NCBI GenBank assembly: GCA_033002965.1
Contig: JAURVB010009054.1
Coordinates: 1-64,000, forward strand
DNA from: Piper betle
Taxonomy: Eukaryota > Streptophyta > Magnoliopsida > Piperales > Piperaceae
Direction of reading: 5' to 3'
Length of the DNA stretch: 64,000 nt
This document shows positions 11,410-21,760 of the stretch, piece after piece. How positions within the stretch are numbered: the first letter of the stretch is position 1; every line of letters begins with the position of its first letter. The notes under the pieces are model-generated. The model was not told the DNA's origin, did no database searches, and was given only the letters and a program-made list of their open reading frames with translations. The position numbers and the translations under genes are program-made.

Positions 11410-12953
11410 ATTGTTGAAAGCCAACCTCACTTTTTGACTAACTAACTTTTAAGTAATGGTAATTTTTTGCGACATCTTTAAGTAATTTAGAGGATCTTAA
11501 TTTTTATGAAAAATCTTTGAATTGGTTTGGGTGTTATTATTCTCAGCCTCTCCCAATTATATAGAAAAAAAGAATCATTTGCGTTGGAGATATTTGATTA
11601 GTCGATCATAGAGGAGATTAGCATGCACCCGGACGTGGAATCGAGAAAATATTCAAAGTTTTTCTCCTTAAAAGAATAATTATTTCGATATGGATGATAC
11701 ATGCCAATCTTGGTGCTGTCTGATCTATTACTTCGATATGGATGCCAATCCGTGATGCTCGAGTACTCTTCGTCGACAATTTTTTATTTGGGTTTCCATC
11801 TAATTTTAAAGAAATTTTTTCTATGAATTTTCCGGGGAGTTTATATAGCACCTCCTTAGGATCCTCCACGTTTATTTTTCTCTCTTTCATTTTTTGTATA
11901 TTTGATTGTCGATGCATGTCAACTATTTATGATGTAAATTTATCATTTCGTCTGTATATTATATATCCACCTTGTAACCTCTTCTATTGTTTGCCTAGGA
12001 TATAACATTTGTCATTTGGATCTTAGTAAGATGGTAGCGTACTTTAGAGGACATATTTTTGCTTTGCAGAATTTCTTCTTCCTAATTTAATCTTTGCATA
12101 ATCTAATCTCATGCATCTTACTTATTGCTAACTTGGTTGGGAAAGGGGCGTGCGGCTGATTTATGTACTTTTTTCTATGGGTGTTAATATGTGAGCTCTG
12201 TTGCCGACAAATAATGGCCATGGCCTTGATGATTATATCTTGTGTTAATTATGCCATCCCTCCCCGTAGGTTGTGATTTGTTACAGGGTATGTACTCTTT
12301 ACTTTCTAAATAACCTTCCCCTTTCCCTGGGAATAAAAAATAATACATTCTAACTTTTCTTTAACGATCTATTTGGATTGTGAGAAAAAAATTAGAGAAA
12401 GTGTGAGAAAATTGTATTTTTGTCCTATTTTTACTTATTTGACTTGCAAGGTAATGTAAGAAAGAAGTTTTATTTTTTATCACAGTGGAAAATCTATTCA
12501 AAATTATTTTTCTACAAAAAAATATACGAATAAAAATAAATAATACAGAAAAATTATGATTTTCTCTTTTTTACATATTCTTTTTTTCTAAAAAAAATTC
12601 CCTGTCCAAAAAAATGACTCTTTTAGAGTACATAATCAAAGTTCAATGCCTACTAATCTGATGTAGAAACGCCGAATGATAAGTTCGAATAAAAAATCGC
12701 ATCCTCAACCTAAGTCCTACATTCTCAATTATTCTTCTCCCCTACTTTCCACAGCGGGCCCCACCCGTTACCAAGACTGTGTAGTATATAATATAATATA
12801 ATATAATATAATATGGAAGGGAAGGTCGATGCTGGCCATTCAAGCCGAGTTCTGATCACCTCATTGCGCATCTCCTCCTCCCCAAACCCTAACAAATTAA
12901 AGAGCATACAAACACACATACACTTCACTTCTCAGCACTGCACCGCCTTCGCA
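11410..12953. other. Spacer between tRNA-Pro and the bHLH gene
   Basis: AT-rich with no recognised gene. A short array of about five TATAA-like units lies at 12784-12813. An ATG at 12813 is in frame with the bHLH start at 12954, but the intervening 47 codons look like untranslated leader (low complexity, no conserved motif), so I take 12954 as the start. Confidence 0.5.
12784..12813. repeat. (TATAA)n short tandem array, possible TATA region
   Basis: About five pentamer units of the TATAA type, roughly 150 bp upstream of the bHLH start codon. It could act as the core promoter TATA region. Confidence 0.6.
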
Positions 12954-14489
12954 ATGGCCATGCAACCGGGCACATCACCAGGGACCTCCGACCTCTACCG
13001 GTTGCTAGCCGGGAGCATGATCGGTTACGTCGATCCTTACGGGGAGTTCCCGTCAAATTATACGGTGACTCTGCCGTCCGCCTCTAGCTCATCTAGGACC
13101 AGCTACTTTCCGATGTCCGGTGTGACGATCGAGCTACCCCATGGCGGTGGCCGGGATCTCGAAGCATCGAGGAACCAGCATAAGGAAGCGGAGAAGCAAA
13201 GGAGGAAGAGAATCAACTCCCATCTTGATAAGCTTCGGAGCCTTCTCCTTGCAACTCCAAAGTATATCCATCTCACTTTACTTTTGCTAATTACAATTTT
13301 ACATCAATTTCTACTCAATGCTCCTCTCATGTTTCTCAATTACGATTTACTTGCTATTAATTATCTATTATTCTAGTTATGTCAGATCATGCCAAAACAT
13401 TTTTGATGCACGAGTTAATTTTGCTATCAATAAAAATTATGCTTGGATTGAAATTTTTACTTAAATAATCTTCTCAATCATACAACATGCATGTAGTTCT
13501 TTATAAATCTGAAGTGCCTTCATCTTCTAATTACATATGTCTCCGTCAGCTAGCGAGAATGTTTCTCAGTAAGTTCTCTGCTATTTGTTGTTTGAATCAT
13601 TAACGAGAATCACGCATGATTATGATCACACCAATGTACTTAAATATACATAATTCATGAATTAATTAAATTGTACTCATTTTTTCTTAATTTACATGTT
13701 CTAATTTTTCTTCATTTAAAATCATGTCATCCAATATGATTAAGCTTGAGAACATACTAAAAATCTGTTCCGCTGCAAATGGCTAGCCTACTTTTTCTTT
13801 CCTTCAACTCTGATCTTTCCGGGGTTCTTCTAACTCTGCAAAGTGCAAATGAAAAGAGAAGAAGCTTTTCACCTATAATATATATCAGACAACCCATGTG
13901 TTATCTTTCATTTTCTGTATACCAGCTTCTGATCATATTCATGTATTTTGTTATCTCAGACCGACAAAGCCTCTCTGCTAGCCAAAGTAGTGCAACACGT
14001 CAGGGAGCTAAAGCAGCAAACATCAGAGATCCCAGAGCTCAACCACTTCCCTCCGAGTCCGACGACATCGCCGTCCTCTCCTACGACCCAACCCCCGGCG
14101 GCCGCACCATTTTCAAGGCCTCCTTATGCTGCGAGGACCGTTCCGACCTCCTGCCGGAGCTGATCGAGACGCTCAAGTCCCTCCGCATGAGAACACTCCG
14201 AGCCGAGATGGCCACCATGGGCGGCCGCGTCCGGAGCGTGCTCTTCCTCGTCGCCGGAGACGAGGACGAGGATGATGGTGATGAGTGTCGTTGCTCCAAT
14301 GGGAAGCCCGCTGGCTTCCTACGAGACGCTCTGAAAGCGATTGTCGAGAAGCAAGGATCTGGTACTGATCGGGGAAACGCCGGCGGTTCGTTGGTAGGGA
14401 GAATGGGGAAGGATGAGCTGATAAAACAACTCTTAAAATTTTCACATATATGGTTATATGATTTTCCCGTTTTATTTTCTAGCAAATAG
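12954..14489 (+). CDS. bHLH transcription factor, TMO5/bHLH30-like, frame disrupted
   Basis: Two exons encode a basic helix-loop-helix factor of the TMO5/bHLH30/bHLH106 group; in Arabidopsis TMO5 relatives act with LHW in vascular cell division downstream of auxin. Exon 1 (12954 to ~13261) carries the basic region with DNA-contact residues His76, Glu80 and Arg84 (HKEAEKQRRKRINSHLDKL). Exon 2 starts at 13960 with helix 2 (TDKASLLAKVVQHVRELKQQ), then a spacer and an ACT-like dimerisation domain (FKASLCCEDRSDLLPELIET ... MATMGGRVRSVLFL). The frame is broken twice. At the exon 1 border the sequence reads CCAAAG-TATATCC, so a GT-AG splice reaches a stop in exon 2. Near 14041-14050 the bHLH frame and ACT frame differ by one base. 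Each is repaired by one extra base, suggesting assembly error or recent decay. Uninterrupted, the product would be about 279 aa. Confidence 0.8.
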
Positions 14490-15160
14490 AAACTTAATCA
14501 ATCAATTACCATAGAGAACGGTGAGCAAGAGTGGTTTGTTATATATGTGATTATATATATATGAATTAGGGTTTGAATTAGAGAATATGAGCTGATACTA
14601 GGGATGGACATTATATGCATGTATGGGTTTAATATATGTAATCACAAAATTTGATTGGGACTTGTGTGTTTTACCTTGTAACTGAATGACTAATATAGTC
14701 AGCAAATAGTTGATATGATTGGGAAGAATGAGGCTCCCATGGTTCATATATAATAAATGATATGGTCATTTTTATCATTAATTAGGGATGCATTATTGAC
14801 AGACATCATGAGTGACCAGCATATGTCAAGAAAATGGAGGGCAATGTAATTGAACAAGAGGTTCCCGCATCGCCAACTTCGTCCTGAAGCCATAAGATGA
14901 TAGATATCGATGAGTATGTATGTATATGTATGTGTAAATGTAACATCCATATCTGCAAAGAATCCACTATACAAGGGTATATAAGTACGTACGTATATAT
15001 GACGCACAGAATATGGCATGGTGATGAAGACAAGGCGGGAAGATTCAGGAATTGGCAAGTAGATAGGAAGGGGGAGAGAAAGCTGAAAAGAAGAGGAGTA
15101 CAAAAACCAAAAACGAAGTGGGGATAGCTAGATAAGGAGTAGAAAGGATGAGCAAAAAAA

Positions 15161-15180
15161 GTAGCGTAGCGTAGCGTAGG
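15161..15180. repeat. Short TAGCG tandem repeat
   Basis: Nearly four uninterrupted units of the pentamer GTAGC. Confidence 0.8.
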
Positions 15181-18032
15181 TAGATAGAGGAAGAAGAAAG
15201 TGAAGGGTCTTTGGTGTGGGTGGATCAATGTGCCTTTGCCGGCGTGGGGGCGAGAATCATAAAGAAAGTCTGTAATAAGATAATAGATGATAGATATATG
15301 GATATTAGGGAGGGGAGGAAAGTCTAAGACGCAAACGATCAGTGGCACATCAAAAATGCTGGGGAGGATGATTCCAAAAGGAAGATGAGAAAGGGTTGAT
15401 ATATAAAAATATATAATGTTAACAAAAAAGCAAAGAGAATGATGGGGAAGGAGGGGACAAAAGCCGAATACACGTGCCTGCTTTTGTCTATGAACTCTGC
15501 TTTTGCCCCACAACCAATCCACTCTGCGTTTGCGCGTGCCTTCTTGTTGCCGTGCCTCTTCCCCCTTCATGCCCGGGCGTGCACTGCTCCCATCATCCCC
15601 GGTAGCTCCCCCGACCAAGCTCATGGGCCTTTTGCAATCATTGCTTCGATGCCGTATTGTCGACTGCCCAGGGCCTGGCTCCGCCATATGGGGGGAAGAG
15701 AGGCGCGCGTGAGATTCCCTGCTCTATTCATACTGCCGAATGTGGTGTGGTCTGTAATGGCCGACTATGCTGCTGCTAGTTGCTGCTGCCTCTGCCCTTG
15801 GGATGATTCGTTATATATAGGTTCTATAATATCTAACAAGTCGTAACCATTTGTTCAAGGTTTGGGAAGGTAGTAATGTTAAAGTCGAAGGTGCTTCCTA
15901 TGCTTCTCAGAGAAATTGATCAATTGGAAGGCATATATATAGACACGCGTGTTTCTTTAGCAAGAACTAGAATACAGTACTAATATACCTGCGTTTTCTT
16001 TCCTAGACTGACATGGAGTCACGAGTCGGGCCATTCTGCTTGTTTATATTTCATCAGGCCAACACACACATGATGTTCTTGTGCGACTAATATGAATGAT
16101 TCGAACCGGTGGCCTCAAAAATGAAATAGCTGTTCTTCAAAAAATAAAAAATAAAAGAGCTATCTTTAAAAAATAAAAAATAAAAATAAAAGAGCTAGCT
16201 TAGAGAAGTTGAGCCAATTACATGAATAGGTTATATTTATGACCACTCGTCCTGTTCAATATTAAACCTAGCTGACATGTTAAAAAACGTCCAGAATTAT
16301 TTCATAGAGATGTAATAGAAGTCTCAAAAAGCGTTCAACGATACTAAGAGAGTTGCCACTGCCTAGTCTACCGTCTTTTAACGTTTATAAATGTACACAT
16401 GTTATATGTTTCGGACGTGGTTGATTGTTGTCACGGACCACCGGAGCGGGGAGGTACAAGAAAGAACAGTAAATTCTGACCATAAAGGGACATTTTTCAG
16501 CAGCCAATCAGTTTCGTTTGCCATCAACATGACCAAACGAAAGCTCCCAAAAAAAAATTTTAAAAGGAAAAAAGGAAAAGAAAAAAAAAGAGTTAAGAAG
16601 AAAGCTCAATTGATTTGGCCGGATACATGAAAAAAGAATGGAAGTTATAGATCCAACATTTAACTCACGCTCATCATCATCAACTCAATATAATATCCCA
16701 GGAGTCAGTCCAGTCCCACTAGCACAACATACAGTTATGATTGTGCTCAAGGAATTAATCTTGTAAACAAGCCATTGGTGGTCCTTTGGATGACTTTAAG
16801 GTCCTTATCATGCTAGCAGTTTGGCTTCTATTTGACTAGCTCATTTCCAGTTTTCAGATTTTTATGGTGTTTATAGAAAAGCATGCGTGACAGAAAGATT
16901 TCCATATCCACAGCCACAACAAGTAGGTTGCCGCTTATTGGAACAAGCGAAGTGAGAGTTATAGTTAGATTATTAGTTTACATTTACTGTCTGGGTTAAG
17001 ATCCGTCGTTGTCCTATGTAAACGACAGAAACGGAAGTGCAGCCTCAAAATCCGGTCAAGAACTCGGTTTATATATGCCATGCCATGAAAATCCTCTACA
17101 AGAAGCTAAGCGAAGCTCATGGCAACCCATAACGAGAATAATAGGTCAAGGTCCTAGCTGTTACTACAAAGGAAAAGGATTGGTCAAAGGAAATTTGCGG
17201 TGAAAGATAATAGGAAAAGACAAGCAAATATGGTAAAAGAAAATAGTTGAAAGGTTTGAAACGACGTAAAAGAAAGTAGTCATAGAGGCAACTCTCAAAT
17301 TCTAAATTCGACCTACATGAATGACAGCGAGGTGATGAAGTTACCAACGGCAATCTTTGCATCTGTTTTTGCTTCCAAATCAGGGTAAGAAATTAGGACC
17401 AGCCATGTAGTCTGATGTAGAGGTTGAAAAGCAGCTAAGTAGCAGCCTCGAGCAGGGGCGAGAATTGACAACTGACGGTCTTTGCTGATTATGCTTTAGT
17501 TATTCTCATCGTCTTGCATGATTTCTGCATAATTAACCTATCCTGAACGAATACAAACATTCTATAGCTACCGTGCCATCTTGCAGACCTGTTCAAGAAA
17601 ATCAGTTTCTAAGTTCTTATTTTACACATCCATGCTAAGATTCAAATATCAGCCCTTCTTCCTAATGCAAATTACCAACCACTTGGAAGTGCATTTCTGA
17701 AACCAGTACAACATACTTTCAATGGACTCCACTAAGACCTAGTTTGAGAAATTAATACATATACAACAATGAATTATGTCTTTCACTATCAGAAAGGTTA
17801 ACTACAAATGTTTACTTCCACGGAAATAAAATAAAGGGTTGTCAGCAAAAGAAAACAATCAGCATCTCCAAAAAATGCCTCTTTTTTTCTCTGCTTCCAG
17901 AAAAGCAGAAACAAATAAAGACTAGTAAGTCAAATTAGCACAAAGGACTACCTAAAAGCAATTTTCACAATAAGGAATCCAGTATATAATTTCCCTGACC
18001 TCATAAACCGACTAGTACAGATGATAAATGTG

Positions 18033-18090
18033 TCGTGCATCCAAGGATTAGGAGTTAAGGCTCGTGCATCCAAGGATTAGGAGTCAAGGC
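18033..18090. repeat. 29-bp tandem duplication
   Basis: Two adjacent 29-bp units beginning TCGTGCATCCAAGGATTAGG and differing at one base, about 160 bp past the MOC1 stop codon. Confidence 0.9.
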
Positions 18091-18251
18091 ACCGCAGAGA
18101 GAGCATGAGGGAATATTCTTTCACTCTTCACTAAATATTCTGGGTTAAAGCCAGTTCATCTGCCAGCATATTTTGCTTTTCCCCACATTGCTCTCCTCGT
18201 CTAATTTGTCAATATAGGATGAGTTATTGGAGGAATGTGATGTTAATGCTT

Positions 18252-20078
18252 TTAAAAAATAAGGTTACGAAACATACAAGGCTGCAGTTTTAAACCTTTT
18301 CCATAGGCAGCAATTAGAAGTGATTCAGCTCGACCTACAGGAAAAATGCACCTAATAAAATCCTTAGTAATATATGTAATATTGTCTAACAGCTTATAGA
18401 CGAGCCAACACATTTTGGGCAAGAATCTTTTGAATAACATAGGATTAGTTAAAGCTACAGTACCATGATCCATCTTTCTTCTCAAGAAGACACTCATGGA
18501 AGGAAACAATGAAGATGCTAAACTCCTGCTATCGTCCTGTGAATATCAAATATCAAACATTTGATGGTCATCTCGCAGCTAAAAGCCTACCAGGAAGGTA
18601 AGCTCAAATATCAACAATTTAAAACAAATGGTTGGCCATTTGCAAAGCTATTGAAGTTCTACATAAATACTTCTCTCATTCTAAAAAATCTGAGTAGATT
18701 AACTAACTCTACAAAATCCACTGAATGAAAGACTTTTGCTTCAACATAAACAAACCTTACTTGAGGAACAACCAGACAGCCCAAATTGATTCTTCCAACG
18801 AATAGATGGTATTGGTACAACAGAAAAGCCAGATGCCACTAAAATTCCAATCCACAACCCATAACCAAATCCTCCACTCCACCAGCCCTACACATATATA
18901 AAAAAAAATACATAGATAAAATTTTCCAAACTGGGCTCATTGAATATCCTATTTATTTAATACCTGCCGGCCATCTTTCGGAAAAGGATTTGACTGCTCG
19001 ATATAAGCGGTGGTTCCTGCAATACATAGAAATCGAATCGTGAATTTCTTTCACACCTTCTAATTATTGCAGTTAACAAATCGAAAAGCCTTCTTACCAA
19101 GGGGAGCTTCTAAACTGCGAAGAAGCTGAACCATGGATCTTGGATCCAGGCGCTTCCGTAGCCTTTTACCAATCAATACTTGCAAGGTTGGAGTATCAAA
19201 CACCTGGTGTGCAACATTACACCATATATTGTTGCTGGTCATTCGTACTAACAATAATAATTGACATTCTTTGCATAGAAATGTTGATTTACTTTGTAGA
19301 CGTATGATAAATTAGATTCGCAAATCACGACCTAATACGATAAAGCATAAATATGCAGATACTCTCATGCAACTAAATCAAAATTTTAAGCTACGCCGTG
19401 AACGGTTCATCAAATCCCAAAACTTACAAACTCTGTCATCTACATTAATATGGAACCTCACATGGAAGAATTACTGCAAAATGCAATGTCAACAAGGTTT
19501 TCATTTTGGCAACAAATGAGGAAATCATTGCATACCCTAATCAGGAAATCACATCCATCGTTAAACAGCATTCAGATCGTAATTTTCTGTCCGAAACAAG
19601 AATAAGAAGAAGAACAATTTACGCATTACTATACGTTAAAAAAAAAGTTCACCTGAGCAGAAATATCATGCCCGTCTCCTTTCAACACCGCAAGCGCGCC
19701 GCATACATCCGGGTCAATCCCGAGGGCCCAACCTGAGCCGCCAGGGATCTTCCCCGGCGCGCCATCGCTCTCATTCTCCATCTCCCCGCACTTGACAACC
19801 AGCGGCGAAGACAGCGAGCTGAGCCACTTCTCCCTGAATTCCGAATCCGACAACCGCACCCTCGCCCCAGTCCCGCCGCCCGACGCCGCAGTCGGCTTCA
19901 CCCCACAGGCCTTCTCCGCCCGACCGGTCGCCGGAGCGCAGAACCGCCGGAAAATTCGAAAAGAAATGAGCGTCGACGTCGCCGGCCGCAAGTTGGCGGG
20001 AATAGTGTACATTGGTTGGGGAGATGGGAATGGAGCTGGAAAGATGAGATTTTTGGGAGAGGTGTGTAGGGTTTCCAT
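18252..20078 (-). CDS. MOC1: MOC1 Holliday-junction resolvase, plastid-targeted, intact
   Basis: MOC1 (MONOKARYOTIC CHLOROPLAST 1) is the RuvC-like nuclease that cuts Holliday junctions so chloroplast nucleoids can separate. Reading leftwards, six exons are 20078-19653, 19203-19098, 19016-18964, 18887-18756, 18536-18464 and 18334-18252. All borders are GT-AG and the phases agree, giving 290 aa. The first ~100 residues are Arg/Ser/Pro-rich and lack acidic clusters at the start, as in a transit peptide. The RNase H-fold acidic motifs are all present: WALGIDPD (Asp122/Asp124), [13 protein letters not shown] (Glu184), KDDSRS (Asp240/Asp241) and [16 protein letters not shown] (Asp262), with [14 protein letters not shown] between. 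The start is the first ATG in this frame; two out-of-frame ATGs lie upstream in the leader. The donor after SSSK uses GTTTGT, not the nearer GTAAGG, which would break the frame. Confidence 0.93.
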
Positions 20079-20214
20079 TAGAAAACGAAGATGGGGAGAC
20101 GAATGGAGGAGACGATCATTAGTGCGAACAAATCTGTGCACATTCCGCCATGGCCGCTACTGAGAGGGGGAATGAAGGGAAATCCCATTTTCCCGCTTAT
20201 ATTTTCTTAGAAAG

Positions 20215-20272
20215 GGATGGGCCTAATTTTTTAAGGAATGGGCTTCATTAATGAAGGCCCGGCCCAATAGTG
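20215..20272 (-). promoter_or_regulatory. MOC1 promoter site-II (TGGGCC) cluster
   Basis: Within about 60 bp, 140-190 bp upstream of the MOC1 start codon, are several GGGCC/GGCCC motifs (ATGGGCCTAA, GAATGGGCTT, AGGCCCGGCCCAAT). Such TCP-bound site-II clusters are typical of housekeeping, replication and organelle-biogenesis genes, which fits MOC1. Confidence 0.5.
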
Positions 20273-21124
20273 AAATTGATGAAAAATTTTGTGCCTCCAA
20301 GTTTGCCCTAATTCTGCGATCACAAGCTTAGGATAACAAAAATGAGAAATTTGAAGAATATGTAAATTGAAGAGAATGCCTGGTATCTACTTATTAAATG
20401 GTTTTAACTAGGATCAATATCTAAAAATCATGTTATATCGACGTTCATCACCTAGAAATACGGATAGGTGTTAATTATTATCTGCAAAGACGTGGGTGGA
20501 GGCGCAAGTAAAAAACATCGGTGTGGCATTTAAATCAGACCATTGAAACAGTTGTGGAAGACATGTCTATTGACAAAAGAATTAATTTTTGTCCATTTAT
20601 GTATTCTAGTAGTTTAAGTTAGAAGTTGTGAATACAGAAAATCACTTAAGCAAATGGATACTAATTTAGTCCTAAATTAAAATCATGTTTTCTTTTTTCA
20701 TTATCATCATGTTGACGATACATCCCCTGGCCATCATCAACATCATTTATAATTAGAATTACGATTATATTAAAGATGGATGAAGAGTGTGCATTGGGAG
20801 ATTAAAAGGAAGCCAATTCACGAAAAGCAGGTAACATATGTAGAAAACTAAAGCTACAACTAATGTTAAAAGTCCGTTTACCATTTTCATCTTCTTCTCT
20901 GTGCTGAAGTCATCTTCCTCCAATTCACATACATACATAGACCTGCCCATCCGTTTCATACATTGTATATTTCCACGTAATGAATAACGAAGTCAGGTCA
21001 TGTATGCATCAAGGAATACAAAAAATCTTGTTTTTTTTAAAAAAAAATGGTTTATCATAATAATAATCATATAAATGCTCAAGAAGTTTCTTTATTGAAC
21101 ATATTGCACAACACTTGTCTTGGC

Positions 21125-21646
21125 TAGGGCTGCTAATTGAGGCTTATGAGTATTTAGCGTTCGGTTTTACTTGACTCGACTTAAAACTCGACATTTAAAT
21201 ACTTGAGCTCGAATTTTACGAGCCGAGCTTGAACAAGGCCGTGTTCGACCCAACTTGACTCGGTTATAACTCGTAGTTCGAGTCAAACTCAACTCAATAA
21301 AATAATATAATAATATAATCTTTATATTATATTATATATATATATATATACAATATAATAACAAATAAGTGAGATAGTTGAAATGATAAGTATTCAAACC
21401 TCAAGGTTGTGGGTTTAATCCACATTGATTACATTTTTTAAGTGAGGTACTTTTAATTTTTAATAAAGTCAATTTTGAGCTCACGAAAGAGTTGGATTCG
21501 AGCTCGAAAAAATTAAACAATTTAAATGTATTTGAGCTTGAGTTGAGCTTAAACACGTAAAAGATATTTGAGTCAAACTCAAACATGTATGTTTAAAACT
21601 CATGGGATCTTAAACTCGAAGTAGCTCATTCATTTAACAGCCATTG
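21125..21646 (+). mobile_element. hAT-type MITE, copy 1
   Basis: It starts with TAGGGCTGCTAATTGAGGCT and ends near TTTAACAGCC, with subterminal runs of ACTCGA/GAGCTCGA. Its interior has the phrase AGGTTGTGGGTTTAATCC, which resembles a tRNA T-arm/B-box. It is an inverted relative of the copy at 53078-53724: both share the internal block around 21370-21430. No clear target-site duplication remains, so it is probably old. No transposase is encoded. Confidence 0.7.
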
Positions 21647-21760
21647 CAGCATCTCATCTCTTTTCGGTAGACATTGCATCATCTCATCTCTTTTCAGCAG
21701 ACAGTTGAGTTTCTTTGCCCTTTGTTCCGCTCTCATGCCCTTTGTTCCGCTCTCAAATCC
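21645..21760. repeat. Two small tandem repeats
   Basis: A ~32-bp unit containing CATCTCATCTCTTTTC occurs twice, followed by a ~22-bp unit containing CCCTTTGTTCCGCTCTCA twice. Confidence 0.8.

Larger units (their letters stand above)
14490..18251. other. Spacer between bHLH gene and MOC1
   Basis: The bHLH and MOC1 genes converge here, so both 3' UTRs lie at its edges. The rest is AT-rich with a GC-richer island at about 15440-15790 that carries open frames on both strands but no recognised protein. Short tandem repeats are at 15161-15180 (TAGCG units) and 18033-18090 (listed separately). I recognise no RNA gene. Confidence 0.5.

Noticed and set aside
12813..12953. In-frame N-terminal extension of the bHLH protein from an upstream ATG
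   Set aside because: The extension has no conserved sequence and lies directly at the TATA-like array; treated as leader.
13255..13275. U12-type or other noncanonical intron to explain the bHLH border
   Set aside because: ATATCCATC only partly fits the U12 donor and no AC or AG end gives the correct phase with TDKASLL; a missing base is simpler.
14806..15687. Long open frame (293 codons) on the minus strand
   Set aside because: Low-complexity hydrophobic and His/Tyr runs, no domain, crosses AT-rich DNA; judged chance.
15663..15690. GCCTGGCTCC match resembling the start of miR160
   Set aside because: Only about 10 bases match and no complementary arm with a miR160* sequence lies nearby; not a credible precursor.
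18756..18765. Frame break at the MOC1 exon 4 donor
   Set aside because: Using GTAAGG breaks the frame, but the GTTTGT donor five bases further keeps SSSK-DDSR intact, so MOC1 is not broken.
20079..20141. Upstream extension of MOC1 from a GTG codon
   Set aside because: Plants start at ATG; the first in-frame ATG is at 20078 and gives a plausible transit peptide.
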